Below are positions 1 to 11,645 of a stretch of DNA of 64,000 nt, piece after piece; position 1 is the first letter of the stretch; every line of letters begins with the position of its first letter. Below the pieces are notes generated by a model. The model had not been told where the DNA came from. It saw only the letters and a list, made by a program, of their open reading frames with translations, and did not search any database. The DNA lies in assembly GCA_035578155.1 (NCBI GenBank), contig JAPWDM010000016.1, positions 5,800,005 to 5,864,004 on the forward strand, read 5' to 3'. Position numbers and translations under genes: made by a program. The stretch is from Brachynemurus nebulosus. Lineage: Eukaryota > Arthropoda > Insecta > Neuroptera > Myrmeleontidae.

Positions 1-191
1 CTACGCCGCTACCATGAAATTCCATTAAATTTCAATATCTAATTTACTGCTAGTCCCATTTCGCTCAAATTTTTAGGGTATTTTGTGGGTTAGTTTCTAA
101 AATATTTTTGCTATTATTTTATAATTTAGCCTTTAAGTATTTTGAGTTACAACAATTTTTTATGAACTTTAAGGTGAAAATATAATTTCAC

Positions 192-193
<2 letters not shown>

Positions 194-269
<76 letters not shown>
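194..269. repeat. (TA)n microsatellite
   Basis: Uninterrupted TA dinucleotide repeat of about 38 units. It is one of four such tracts in the window (also near 2.84, 5.30 and 38.2 kb). The open frames across it (alternating I and Y) are artefacts. Confidence 0.98.
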
Positions 270-270
<1 letters not shown>

Positions 271-1149
271 CGTAGAATACTGTTTTACGAGTACGATTAA
301 GCTGTGTGCCACACCCCATTAGCAGTGTATTTTTATTTATGTAAACGTGTACTAAATAGTACAAGTGAGATTTATCTAGTAAAAAAATAAAATTATACAT
401 ACAAATATATATTTTACTCTAAATATTATTGCCCACTAAATAGTACAACGTGGATTCGCACGTATTGACTAATAAGGCACTTATTATTTGAAAAATTTAT
501 CAGTTCTCAGTAAACTCATAACGCAGTAGGCATCAAAGATCTACTGTGTGTAAAAGACTTAAAATTAAAGAAGTTTAAAATTAATATAAACATTTTCAGG
601 AATCAAATTACCACTTAATGACTCTTAAATAACACAAACACAAATAACATTGTGATTGTCGAATATATTTATTTATTTTCATAGTAAACCGTACAAAATA
701 ATACAATGCCACGTATTTTATTCGGAAACTACAAAAATGCAAATAAGTCAGTAACCCTGCTTAATGTGTGTATAAGACGCACTTGTATAACTGTTTTAAT
801 GAGTTGTAGTATGGATGGTATGTATGATTGAATGTGTGTGCTATCAATGTTACAGTACGCATGGTACGTACGTTTTATGTATTAACCATAGAGCACTAGA
901 GATAACATACCTATCTCTATACTACTGGAACCAGTGTAACCAGTGTAACCAGTAAGAGATAGAAAATATGTTGTATACGTGCACGGTGTTTACTTTGTAT
1001 TTGTGCAGTAAACTGTGTTAGTGTGAGTAATCGAAGATGGTGGTGGCCGTCACGTTACCCTGCTTTGCATACATATGTGTGATACCACAAAGTTACGTGT
1101 GGGGGTTCTACAATGCTAACAAAAATCAAATTCATTGTTGTTTGAATGA
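270..1149. other. AT-rich DNA with no gene seen
   Basis: No supported coding region. A 10-bp motif (CCAGTGTAAC) is repeated near 930-950 inside a short imperfect hairpin. Nothing else stands out. Confidence 0.6.
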
Positions 1150-1506
1150 CCTACACTCAGCGACTGCTACTGAGACAGTAAATATTTCAGGCTTCTTCCT
1201 GGCTTTGCGACTTTTTAAGCCTGCTTCTGTGAGTCTTGTTCTTACATTTCGAAAACTAATTGGTTTCCCAATGTCCTCCAATGAAGCTGCAGCGAGCTTA
1301 AAAGAAGTCTTTTTGCGGTCTTTAAGTGAGTCACGGATAAGTTTTCAAATCTGGCGGTTAATACTAATGCGCTTTTTGTCCGTTCTCATTTTGTTTGTGT
1401 GAGAGCCAGTCTCCGCGAACCTTTTAATGGCAGATTGCACTCCACATCGTCAAACTTTTACTAATTTAGCAATCTCTATTTGAGTCTTCCTTTCTTCACA
1501 TGACAT
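1150..1506 (-). pseudogene. Tc1/mariner transposase N-terminal remnant
   Basis: Read on the minus strand from an ATG at 1506, the sequence gives the helix-turn-helix N-terminal half of a Tc1-type transposase: MSCEERKTQIEIAKL at the start, then a FAETGSHTNK linker, a KLIRDSLKDRKKTS segment and ISFRNVRTRLTEAGLKSRKA. These match the bipartite DNA-binding region of Tc1 family transposases. Two in-frame stops interrupt it (after AKLVKV and before KLIRDSL) and the catalytic DDE half is absent, so it is dead and truncated. A matching terminal repeat lies upstream at 1815-1845. The plus-strand 121-residue open frame over the same bases is a shadow. Confidence 0.85.
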
Positions 1507-1814
1507 CTGGATTTTTATTCACGTTTCTGTGTTAACTTCTCATTGTTTCGGCATTTCGTATTACAAACTGTCTCTACTACACAAATAAACAACACTCAGC
1601 AGCTTCTTGTTATCACGAAAGTTAATAAAAGACTAACAAATAAATTACATTATTTTTCAATAAACTTCATATTTCACGTTTTGTGGACCAAATGTTTTAT
1701 GATACCTTAAAATCCTTTATCTATTGTTTAAAATTAGCTTTTAGTATTACCTTTCATTCTACTAATAAACAGATAAGTCATTCTTAAATTAATTTATGAG
1801 TTACACGTGTTTTA

Positions 1815-1847
1815 TGGGGGTACCTAATACTTTTGGCCAAGGCTGTA
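1815..1847 (-). repeat. Tc1-type terminal inverted repeat
   Basis: The minus strand reads CAGCCTTGGCCAAAAGTATT beginning at 1845, preceded by a TA dinucleotide (1846-1847). This is the TTGGCCAAAAGTAT core typical of Tc1 family ends. It lies about 310 bp upstream of the transposase remnant in the right orientation, so it marks the 5' end of that copy; the other end is missing. Confidence 0.8.
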
Positions 1848-2832
1848 TAATATAAGCTATACCAACTATACATTATGTATGTAGTTGTTTATTTATTTAA
1901 AAAAATTTTGGCTAAGCGTGTGACGATGATATGGATCCCTATGTGTTTGTAAGTATGAATGTAGTGTGTCCACTGAAACTTGAGTTCGCTTACGTGGTGT
2001 TGCAGGTAAATTCGTATTTCAAAGTGTTGCTGGAATAAAAGAATAAATTTAGTAAAAAATTTTAACGGTGACTATCACGTGGACATTTAAAAATTTTACG
2101 ATATTGATAACTGATGCAGATAGTTTCGCATTTTACTTTATGTACTTTAGCTGCAAAACTATCGAATATGGAACACATTTGACACAGAATTTGACATACA
2201 TACCAATACATAAAACGGGTATTTAGTTTTTATAGAAGGTGAAAGAAGTTGTGTACCAATGTATCAACAATTAAAAATTCATGTTTTATGATAGTTAAAA
2301 GAAAATGTTTTTAATTTTTGAAAAATTACAACTCATGGAAATTTTTCTTGTGTATTTTTTTCATTGTTCTGTTCTGTTCTCCATTTATTTGTTTGGTAAT
2401 TTATAAGTGTAGTTTTTAATGTAATTTGTTACTAAATTAATAATGTATAATGCAAATGCTAATATCAGAGTTATAGTTTTTGCAGTATTCATGATGCACC
2501 GTGATATAAAAAACTAAAATATTTTAAAAACTAAAAAAATAATTCATAAACTTATTTTAATCAAAATTTAATAAAAATTTTGTTCGGTTTTCTTTGAACG
2601 ATACAGTATATTTGGGTTGGACAAGCAACACATGTTTACATATTATGGTAAAATAAAAAAATCTTTTTTTTATTTTTAAAAAAAACTTTTATTAAACAGA
2701 GTGCGAATAATTTTACATTGGTCAGAGGCGTATTTAGAGAAATTTATATTAAATGACGAGCTGGCTGGGATGCGATTTTTTCAGATTGCGAATTCCGAAA
2801 AAAATTTATGTGTTCGGCAATATCGGGGTCAA

Positions 2833-2835
<3 letters not shown>
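1848..2835. other. AT-rich DNA with no gene seen
   Basis: No open frame with recognisable features, no TIR or LTR found by eye. Confidence 0.5.

Positions 2836-2908
<73 letters not shown>
2836..2908. repeat. (TA)n microsatellite
   Basis: TA repeat of about 36 units, embedded in a copy of the dispersed repeat that carries the TTCGTTAGCCAGACACGTCG motif. Confidence 0.97.
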
Positions 2909-2911
<3 letters not shown>

Positions 2912-2925
2912 AATTGGAATCCGGA

Positions 2926-2968
2926 TTGCTCGGCTAAGTTCGTTAGCCAGACACGTCGGATGCCCCAT
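2926..2968 (-). repeat. TA-associated dispersed repeat, copy 1 (partial)
   Basis: Contains TTCGTTAGCCAGACACGTCG followed by GATGCCC, immediately beside the (TA)n tract. The reverse complement recurs at about 3286 and 5190. Only the flank next to the microsatellite is recognisable here. Confidence 0.6.
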
Positions 2969-3279
2969 CGTTAAAAAGAGAAGAAAAAATTATGAAGAAT
3001 ATATTCTCACAATATGTTTTCTATGTTAAGTAGTTCTCGAGAAAATTGTAATTGCTAATGCTTTTTTTACGATATGAAATATAGAAAATACCCCTGTAGC
3101 AGCATCCTGCATAACAGCGAATTTCCTTTTATAAAAATCCGTGTTTCTGTGATTTTTCATCCTTCTAAGTGATTTTTCCTCCTCTTTCTAGTGGTGTAAA
3201 TAAATGTCGCAGGAAATTTTTAAATTGAGACAATTTTGGCAAAAAACTAATTTTTTCACGAAAAGTTGCCAAAAAAGCC

Positions 3280-3515
3280 ATGTTCCAGGCATCCGACATG
3301 GCTGGCTAACGAACTTGTCCAATGCTGTGGGACTAAATACAAATATATAAATTTTAGTAAATATTATTTTCAGTCTCTAGAGACCTTAAAACAAATTTCT
3401 GCCATAGTCTCGGGCTCAAGTCGCGTCATGACAGTGGCTGTAATAGCTGAATTCCATTCTGGAAATTCACTAAAACCACCCATAAAACCTATAAGTCTAG
3501 CAAGTACTTAACAGA
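3280..3515 (+). repeat. TA-associated dispersed repeat, copy 2
   Basis: Begins with GGCATCCGACATGGCTGGCT and continues through a segment (CTAGAGACCTTAAAACAAAT, then CATGACAGTGGCTGTAATAG and CTGAATTC) that aligns by eye with the copy at 5155-5520. The middle here is short AT-rich DNA instead of a long (TA)n. No coding function is evident. Confidence 0.65.
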
Positions 3516-5154
3516 TTAATACTTTTTGTATATATCAACATCTAAAAATATTTTAGCCCCTTTTTGACAATCCTGCCAGAACTATCACACTTTTTAAAAT
3601 TTTTTTTTGTTAAAATCGAAACGTTCTTTTGAAGACGATTAGAAATACTATATTTTTTAATTAAAATGTCGACACAATCACCTGCTGGTTAATTACCCCT
3701 AGACTAGATGCTAGGAAATTGAGAAAAAACTGGTCATATAGATTTTTTTATTTAGATTTTATTTGTAATGATTGAGTTACAAAATTTAAAAGGATATTTT
3801 AAAAATGTGTATATTCGCTATGAGCTTTTGCCTGGAAGGAATTCAGCTCCTCAAAATCGGCTCCAGCGCTCCTGATGGACAAATATCAGTTTATCAAGAC
3901 GGCATTTGTACATAATTTTAATATATTCTTTAAAAAACAGTATTTTGTTTTGAATACTCGTTTGATTTTTTCAAGGCGAGTACTTATTACGATCTCTATT
4001 TACCAGATTCTACAAAATAGAAAAAAATCGTTTGCAACCTTACACCAAACATCATTTTATTTTGAAATTTTTAAAAAAAAATATCATAAAAGTTACCTCT
4101 TATATGCTATTTCTGGGTTAATTATTGAAAAATATTCTATTTTCAGACATTTTTGAGGTAAAATGAGCAGACGTATGGCTTTTATTAAACAAATTTCAGG
4201 TTTTTGATATATTTTCCATTCATTAATGATAGCAAAATGTTCTGATAAATTGTTAAATAATCATTTTAATACACGTGGCTATACTTTCGGTTCATAGCGA
4301 ATTAGCCGGCGAAGATTTTCTCCGTGAAGAATAAAATGCTAAAAGAAAATAATAAATTAGTGAAAAAAATTAAAAAAACTTACCAGTGACTACCTTTCTA
4401 ATACAACTGTAGTAAATACCTTATTTACTTAATTTCATTACATTTTTTCAAAAAACTGTAAAATTTTCAGTAGTTATTTATTAGAATAAATAAGTGTTGT
4501 TAATTAACTCTTTTTAAATGATTCGCTTTAAAATATTTAATATTTTCAAAAATGTATGATAGAATACGTTCAAATTTAAATAATTTGTTTTGTTGAGGAA
4601 AAAAAAATTGAATGTGTAAAATTATTTACAAGAAGAATGCCCTGTTTATACATTATAATTATAAGAGTATTGTCATTTGGATAGAAAATTACGTAAAAAT
4701 ATTATTGTTTCAATATGGTTTAACGTAATTTTTATGCGATTGTAGCGAACTCTTATTAGTTTTAGTAATGTGTAAACATAATCAAAACTCTGACTATATC
4801 ACATAAAGCAAATTTTCTTGATAATTGTTCTCAAAAAAATGGAACAGGTATATTATAAAAATGTATTTAACTGAGAGAAATAAAATATAGTTGAATTGTT
4901 AAATTGGATTAAAAAATCATGACACGCCACTTATAAAGTCTTTCTTTTCGAATGTACAATCGCAAAATATGAGACAGAAAAAAAAATTGAGTGCGAGTAC
5001 AATGAAAAATGATTTCTTCCAACATATTTTCTAATTTTTCTCAAAAAGTAATTAACTTAGAGCAATGATGTAAAAACATTTTTTACGCATATTGCCTTTT
5101 ACTGCTTGGTGTAAAAAAAAATTTTGAAAAATCGCTTCCTTCTGGCAAAAAACT
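3516..5154. other. AT-rich DNA with no gene seen
   Basis: Low-complexity A and T runs. A 93-codon open frame at 3875-4156 has no recognisable domain and is no longer than chance allows at this composition, so I do not call it. Confidence 0.5.
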
Positions 5155-5298
5155 CATTTTGTTGAAAAAAGTACCCGAAAAACCTACTTCTGGGCATCCG
5201 ACGTGTCTGGCTAACGAACTTAGTCAAGCTAATCTAATTTTCAGTACGCACATCAAATTTCATAAGCATCAAACGTTTCGTTCGAGAGTTATCGTAGG

Positions 5299-5367
<69 letters not shown>

Positions 5368-5520
5368 ATATATATATATATATTGAATATCATTTTCGTA
5401 TTCTAGGGACCTCGAAACATATTTCTGTTATAGTCTTGACCTCAGACTGCCTCATGAGAGCGGCCGCAATAGCTGAATTTCGAGTTTTCAAAATTCGCTA
5501 GAGACAATTTTCTCTAGGTA
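5155..5520 (+). repeat. TA-associated dispersed repeat, copy 3
   Basis: GGGCATCCGACGTGTCTGGC near 5190, then CATCAAATTTCATAAGCATC, a (TA)n tract at 5302-5383, and CTAGGGACCTCGAAACATAT leading to a CTCATGAGAGCGGCCGCAAT block. Order and spacing match copy 2, which shows that the (TA)n is an internal part of the repeat and has expanded here. Confidence 0.7.
5302..5383. repeat. (TA)n microsatellite with TATG variants
   Basis: TA repeat interrupted once by GTATGTA near 5360. It lies inside copy 3 of the dispersed repeat. Confidence 0.96.
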
Positions 5521-7129
5521 AAACAAGTGCTAGTTAGTTATTCAATATGTATGTATGTGTTATAATAACAATAGCTCTGTGTCATATTTTTAAATTAAAA
5601 TTAGCCAGATTATTTAAGAGTACGTTATGGAAGGAAATTTTTGTACGATGTTTTCCTTTAGAGAGAAATTATAATTTATATATATTCGCATACCTAGAAA
5701 AAAAATCAAAAACTATAGTTATGTAATGTAATAATATATTATTAAATGGATACATGCTACACTGTATGAGAACCATTAGGGTCCTGAGGACCCAGAAGCG
5801 CCAAACATTAACTATTCAACTGATTTTGAAAATTGTTTCACTGTTAGAAAGCTAAACTATTTTAAATGGATACAGGTCTTAGATGAGATCCACCAGTGCT
5901 CAATATTTCGAAATTCGTTGTGTTATGCAGATGCTGCGACGGGTGTATTTTAATTTCCGCGCGCTTATGTTGTAGCAATATCAAAGCATTGTTGAAAACG
6001 TTGTAAAATGATGTTTATAAATTATATTTAAAAAACGGCGTGGTCAATAATTTTTATTTCTTATTAAATATGGTTTGTAACTTTGTATTTTATAATATAT
6101 TAAATTTTTATAAAAATTCAATTGACACGTTTTCAATTAATTAAAAAAAAATAGGGTTTTCCCGTAAGAGCCCACGTTAAAATTAGAAAATTTTGAAATC
6201 GTTTTTCTCAAAATTGGAGTGGTCAATTTTTTTTTCGGTAAGGACTCAAATTATTGGTATTGAATTAAATAAATATCGTTAAAATCCTTTCGAAAAAATT
6301 TTTTTATCGACCAACTACCTTAAGTGAAAAATTTACTTTTAGAGCTTAATTTTCTTTACATATGATAATTTCGGTTTCATATTTTATACAATTGTCATAA
6401 AATGAGAGTTCGCGGGCATATCATGAAAGTTACGTACTTGCAGTTGGCAATTTTGGTACGATATTATATCGATTTGCTATAGATTGTAATTCGTGATCTT
6501 TTCTCTATGGTGTCTGTAAGGCGCAGTTTGAAAATGTTTACATGTTTGCTTATGGTTTGTTACGTTTTTTTGTGGTCCCAAACTTTTCCCCATCCAATCG
6601 TGTTAAGGATACATACAAATAGACAAGAATATCATTTTTTGAAAAAAATACTTTATTTCCCAACCACTGTACAATTCAACTTAGTATAGTATAATATGAA
6701 CATTGATTGTCCCATGGAGGTTGTTTCGTGCACTGTTGATCCTAAAAAAAAAAAAAGAAAGAAAAATATTCTATTAAATTATTGTAAATTAAAGAAAAAT
6801 AATAAAATTATACATAATACCAGCATAGTGCAATTAAAAAAAAAACTGAGTGAAGGAAGTGAGATTGATGGAAAGAAGGAAGAATTAGCTCTCTTTCGAC
6901 GGATGGAGCTGGAGGAAACAAGACGTGGCCCCTCGTGGGTTCACGCTCTTGCAAACATATGAAGGGAACGCCATGTGGCGAGATAATCAGTAACCATTAT
7001 TGGGATTCTGGGGGTAAATTTTATTACGGTGCTACTAGTTCTTATGGTACAAGTTTAAAAAAAAGGGGGAACTAAATATGGCACTTATCTCAAAAATATT
7101 GTTCCGCTGATTAGATTTTTTTTGCGGAA
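5521..7129. other. AT-rich DNA with no gene seen
   Basis: No supported gene. Open frames at 6507-6689 and 6696-6962 are short, lysine-rich and without recognisable motifs. The last bases form the left flank of the BEL/Pao insertion. Confidence 0.5.
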
Positions 7130-7134
7130 CCCTT
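7130..7134. repeat. Target-site duplication of BEL/Pao element (left)
   Basis: CCCTT, identical to 24371-24375. Five bp is the expected length for LTR retrotransposons of this group. Confidence 0.93.
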
Positions 7135-7402
7135 TGTTGAGAATAAAACTAACTGATTCAACATGTTCACTTAAATTTATTTTGATTATTTGTTGGTACA
7201 AATTTTATTACAATTGGTTTTGTTTTCCGGTCAAAAAATGTAACTATGTATATTGCGGTTATTACAAGTATTGTTACAAGACTTGTGTTTTATGTTTTTG
7301 TGTATAACGCAATTGGCGGCGCTTCTGCGCGTTTGCAAGGAGTATGTATAGTTTAACATTTGAGAGTAGAATGCAATACAAAATTAAATATATTTTCAAA
7401 CA
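7135..7402 (-). repeat. BEL/Pao 3' LTR
   Basis: 268 bp starting TGTTGAGAAT and ending TTTTCAAACA on the plus strand. It matches 24104-24370 almost throughout. Confidence 0.93.
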
Positions 7403-7415
7403 TACTCCCCGTCTT
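7403..7415 (-). other. Polypurine tract of BEL/Pao element
   Basis: The minus strand reads AAGACGGGGAGTA directly before the 3' LTR, the expected place for the plus-strand primer. Confidence 0.7.
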
Positions 7416-7552
7416 GAAAGTTCTAAACTTTCAATAAGTTGTTTAACTTATGATTACTACAACAATTAAATTCTAGCTGAAAACAAACGAAAAATTTATA
7501 TTCTTAAGCTTAAAGTTCAAAACTAGTCCAATATTATTCAAAACAAATCAAG

Positions 7553-9168
7553 TTAACTTTCTTCACTAAAATTACGCAGTAAAGCCAATTTTGTAATAGC
7601 ACGCTTTAGAACACCACTATCTGTTTTAACTGAAACCACACGCACTATGTTGTCAACACCAGGATGAACCGCTATGACGCGTCCTATTTTCCACCGTAGA
7701 GGCTGGATATTGTCCTACTGCAATAGCACTAAGGCACCAAGATGCACGTTAGCATTTACTAGATTCCATTTCGAACGCTGAATCAACGTATGTAGGTATT
7801 CGTTGTTCCAGCTCTTCCAGAAATGTTGAAGCATATATTGTAAGTGTTGCCATCGGGAGAGTTTATTTTCGATTTGCCGAGTAATATCCTCTTCTGGGAT
7901 GCTGGTGAGCGGTGCTCCTATCAAGAAATGTCCTGGGGTAAGCGGGGATAGGTCATTTGGATCATTGGACAGTGCAGTAATAGGGCGAGAATTAAGGCAA
8001 GTTTCAATCTGAATTATGAGTGTATGCGTCTCTTCATAAGTCAAAACAGAATTGCCAATTATACGCTTCATGTGATATTTTAATGATTTAACAGCAGCTT
8101 CCCAGAGCCCCCCAAAATGAGGAGATCGTGGAGGTATAAAATGCCACCTAAAACCCTCAACAATAATGGACTGTAATTTTGCACCGAACTCTTTACTATT
8201 CAAAATGGAGTACAATTCTTTCAATTGGTTATTTGCCCCAACGAAATTCATAGCATTGTCCGTATACAAATTCGCACACTTACCACGTCGACCCATAAAC
8301 CTCTTTAAGGTAGCAATAAGTGCTTCACTTGTGAGACTAGTCACCAATTCTAAATGAGTTGCCTTCGTAGCAAAGCAAACGAAGACAGCAACATACACCT
8401 TATGAGCAGCTTGATTGCCGCGACGTCTAAAAGGCACTACGGGAAATGGTCTACAAAAATCCAAACCCGAATTTAAAAATGGTCTGGTAGGTGTAACCCT
8501 ACTTGGAGGTAAATTTCCCATTACGTTTTTGAGCAAAATAGGATTGTTTTTTCTACAAGTAATACAATTATAAATTTCCTTATGAACAGCTTGTCTAATG
8601 GCTAACGGCCAATACTTTGTTCTAAGTGCCGCAATCACCGCTTTTGCTCCAGAATGCAACAATCGTACATGTTCATATCTAATTATCAAGGTAGTGAAAT
8701 TACTATGACGCGGAAGAACAATAGGATGTCTTGCATCATAAGGAATCTTTGAGTCAATCAACCGACCGCCGACTCTTATAATTCCTTGCTCATCTAAAAA
8801 AGGACTAAGTGATGCTAAGGGACTTGACTTTGAAATTTGCTTTCCCCTTTTTAACTTATCAAGTTCCGCTGCGAATGATTGTGATTGCACTAATTTAATT
8901 ACTACTAGATTTGCCTTGTTAAATTCACTAAAGGTAATAAATCCTGCTACACGATTCTCCCTTTTAACACGACAGTTGTGGATAAATCGTAAACAATAAG
9001 CCGTCACCCGAATGAGTTTAGTATAACTAGAAAATTTATCTATCAAAGAAACATCAATTACACTTGTAAATACCAAATTTGGTTTTCTTTTTTCTACATC
9101 TAATACTGGCGTCCAACTTTCTGTAGGCCAGTTTTCTTGTGGCTGGGTCAACCATAACGGACCTTGCC
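7553..9168 (-). pseudogene. pol: BEL/Pao pol, integrase part
   Basis: C-terminal half of the BEL polyprotein: an H2C2 zinc-binding segment (EHVRLLH then CITC), followed by an integrase core with all three acidic positions visible (SGLDFCRPF, NLYTDNAMNF, PHFGGLWEAAVK). The main frame runs 9151-7715 and ends at an in-frame TAG; the same frame then continues through a typical C-terminal tail (WKIGRVIAVHPG and VRVVSVKT) to a true stop at 7553-7555, so 7715 is a premature stop. The N-terminal side joins the RNase H part at 10185 once the SINE cluster is removed. The integrase would insert element cDNA in the host nucleus, but this copy cannot make a full polyprotein. Confidence 0.92.
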
Positions 9169-9180
9169 ACCATAACTGAG

Positions 9181-10172
9181 TTAATTAAAATTGACATAGT
9201 GTTTGAAAAATTACCAAACTGGATCGGCTGGGTTTCGAACCCGGATCTCTTGGTTACCAGCCAAGCGCCTTACCAACTAGGCCACCGATCACTTGTTCGA
9301 GTGCCTCTCCAATTCAGTAATCAATCAAACACAACCTCTCTCTAATGTGAGACGCAGTTTTATACTTTTAATTTCAAATGTTATCGAGTGCCTGTGAAAC
9401 ATTATTAGTGTATAGCGGATTTTTATCCGTATTTAAACATACACCAATATTCATATGTTCACTCAATGTCCAGCTTTGGCTGATACTTGAACACTCGATG
9501 TACTTGGGCAATTGGCCAATTCATTATGTGGAGTGGCACTCGAACAAGTGATCGGTGGCCTAGTTGGTAAGGCACTTGGCTGGTAACCAAGAGATCCGGG
9601 TTCGAGTCCCAGCCGATCCAGTTTGGTAATTTTTCAAACATTATGTCAATTTTAATTAACATAATGAATTGGCCATTTGCCAAAGTACATCGAGTGTTCA
9701 AGTATCTGCCAAAGCTGGACATTGAGTGAACATATGAATATTGGTGTATGTTTAAATACGGATAAAAATCCGCCATTCACTAATAATGTTTCACAGGCAC
9801 TCGATAACATTTGAAATTAAAAGTATAAAACTGCGTCTCGCATTAGAGAGAGGTTGTGTTTGATTGATTACTGAATTGGAGTGGCACTCGAAAAAGTGAT
9901 CGGTTGCCTAGTTGGTAAGGCGCTTGGCTGGTAACCAAGAGATCCGGGTTCGAGTCCCAGCCGATCCAGTTTGTTAATTTTTCAAACACTATGTCAATTT
10001 TAATTAACATAATGAATTGGCCATTTGCCAAAGTACATCGAGTGTTCAAGTATCAGCCAAAGCTGGACATTGAGTGAACATATGAATATTGGTGTATGTT
10101 TAAATACGGATAAAAATCCGCCATACACTAATAATGTTTCACAGGCACTCGATAACATTTGAAATTAAAAGT
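9181..10172 (+). mobile_element. Cluster of three tRNA-derived SINE units inserted in BEL pol
   Basis: A 992-bp insertion flanked by the 12-bp duplication ACCATAACTGAG (9169-9180 and 10173-10184). It contains three copies of a tRNA-like head plus a shared tail of about 350 bp. The first unit is on the minus strand (head 9212-9293), the second and third are in direct tandem on the plus strand (heads 9557-9622 and 9897-9970). The heads have RNA polymerase III A-box (TGGCCTAGTTGG) and B-box (GGGTTCGA) matches. There is no polyA; units end in GAAATTAAAAGTA. The single TSD pair says the three units arrived together or were amplified after one insertion. Confidence 0.88.
9557..9622 (+). repeat. tRNA-Thr(GGT)-like SINE head
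   Basis: The segment folds as a near-complete cloverleaf: acceptor GATCGG pairs with CCGATC, anticodon stem CTTGG pairs with CCAAG around the loop CTGGTAA, so the anticodon would be GGT (threonine). The T arm holds GGGTTCGAGTCCC. Because it is repeated three times inside a TSD-flanked insertion, I read it as a SINE head and not as a host tRNA gene. Confidence 0.75.
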
Positions 10173-11634
10173 ACCATAACTGAGATTTTGCTAACTGGGA
10201 AATAAACATTCCACGTGATACAATATCCGCGGGATTATCCGTTGATGCAACATGATGCCAATCTTTTATATTGGTCAATGATTGAATAGACGCTACTCTA
10301 TGTGATACAAATACTTTCCAATTTGTCGATTCCTTTGAAATCCAAGATAATGTTATGGTCGAATTTGACCCCCAATAACAATTTTTTATGGGCAATTTTA
10401 ATATACTAAGTAATTTGTTTCCAAGAGTTGCCAGTAATACGGCTGCGCACAACTCTAACCTAGGCAATGTCAATTGTTTCAAAGGTGTTACCCGAGATTT
10501 AGCACATTTGAGTGACACTGTTCTGTGGTCATTTGAATCTATACAAACTAAGTAAAAAACAACACCCCATGCTTTTGTAGAGCTATCACAAAATCCATGA
10601 ATCTCGAATTCAGTTGTATCCTGATTTACCATTAACCTAGGAATCGACAATTTGCTAAGATCAGTTAGCTCTTGTGTAAAACGTAACCAAATATTTTCTA
10701 ATTCAAGTGGAATTCTTTCATCCCATCCTAACTTGGTTGTCCATAATTGCTGAATTAGGACCTTTGCTATAATTACAAATGGTGCTAAAATTCCTAAAGG
10801 ATCATAAATCCGTGCAATTCCCGACAATACCGTTCTCTTAGTGATCAATTCGATATTTAACTGATATGAACCATAATGAAAAGTGTCTGTTTGCCAATTC
10901 CAATAAATGCCTAACGTTTTAATAGAATTTAATTGGTCACTAATTACTACTAAAGGATTCTTATTGGCACTTTGCATATCAGCTATTAAACTAGTATCGT
11001 TTGACACCCATTTGTGAAATTCTAATTTTGCAGCTTTACAAAGCTCTATAAGATTATCGCGAATACGAAACAATGTTTCCCGTGAATCATGGCCTGTCAG
11101 TAAGTCATCCATATAAAGATCATCCACCAATATTTGCGAAGCTTCCGGATAATCTGTTTTACCAATTGCCGCAATTTCTCTTAGTGTTCGAATTGCTAAG
11201 TACGGCGAACAGGCCATTCCGTACGTTACAGTATTAAGAGTATAAGTTTCTAAATTTTCAGAGGTATCATCACGCCAAAGAATTTTTTGAAATACTTTGT
11301 GTTTATCACTTACTTCTATTTGACGGTACATTTTTACTATGTCCGCTACTAACACGAATTGATGCGGTCTAAATCGAATTAATATATCGAATATATCATT
11401 TTGTAACTTGGGACCGGGCATTATTACGTCGTTCAGAGAAAGTCCACTGTCAGTTTTACATGATGCATCGAACACCACACGAATTTTAGTAGTAATAGCT
11501 TTCTCTCTAACAACTGCATGATGAGGCAAATAATATCCCCCACCAGTTTCATCTTGCGCTAACGACATGTGTCCCAATGTTTTATATTCTTCCATAAATT
11601 CAATGTACTGTTGTTTCAAATTACTATTTTTCAT
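10173..11634 (-). pseudogene. pol: BEL/Pao pol, reverse transcriptase and RNase H part
   Basis: A 489-residue open stretch. The RT palm is clear: MPGPKLQNDIFDIL, FVLVADIVKMYRQIEV with the first catalytic aspartate, and LVDDLYMDDLLTG with the YMDD-type active site. An RNase H-like part follows (HGFCDSSTKAWGVVFY, then the BEL hallmark LPRLELCAAVLL). Upstream it is separated from the protease part by a one-base frameshift near 11,650, and downstream it is cut by the SINE cluster; the last residues before 10,184 continue the frame of the integrase part. Within these limits no other stop is present. This enzyme copies element RNA into cDNA in cytoplasmic particles. Confidence 0.93.
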
Positions 11635-11645
11635 GAAACGCTTTT

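Noticed and set aside
188..400. Open frames across (TA)n tracts (also 2701-3029, 5159-5386, 38018-38393)
   Set aside because: They consist of alternating Ile and Tyr from the microsatellite and have no other content.
930..965. Regulatory hairpin
   Set aside because: A small imperfect inverted repeat with 10-bp tandem motif; nothing nearby suggests a function.
1037..1402. 121-codon plus-strand ORF
   Set aside because: It overlaps the minus-strand Tc1 transposase remnant, which explains the open frame.
3875..4156. 93-codon ORF rich in Phe, Ile and Lys
   Set aside because: AT-rich, no recognisable motif, no promoter or polyA context.
9557..9622. Functional host tRNA-Thr gene
   Set aside because: Three copies with identical tails lie inside one target duplication, and the first acceptor pair is mismatched. 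A SINE explains it better, though transcription by Pol III remains possible.
9459..10049. ORFs of 68-105 codons in the SINE cluster
   Set aside because: They are translations of tRNA-like and tail sequence; the same peptide appears on opposite strands because units are inverted.
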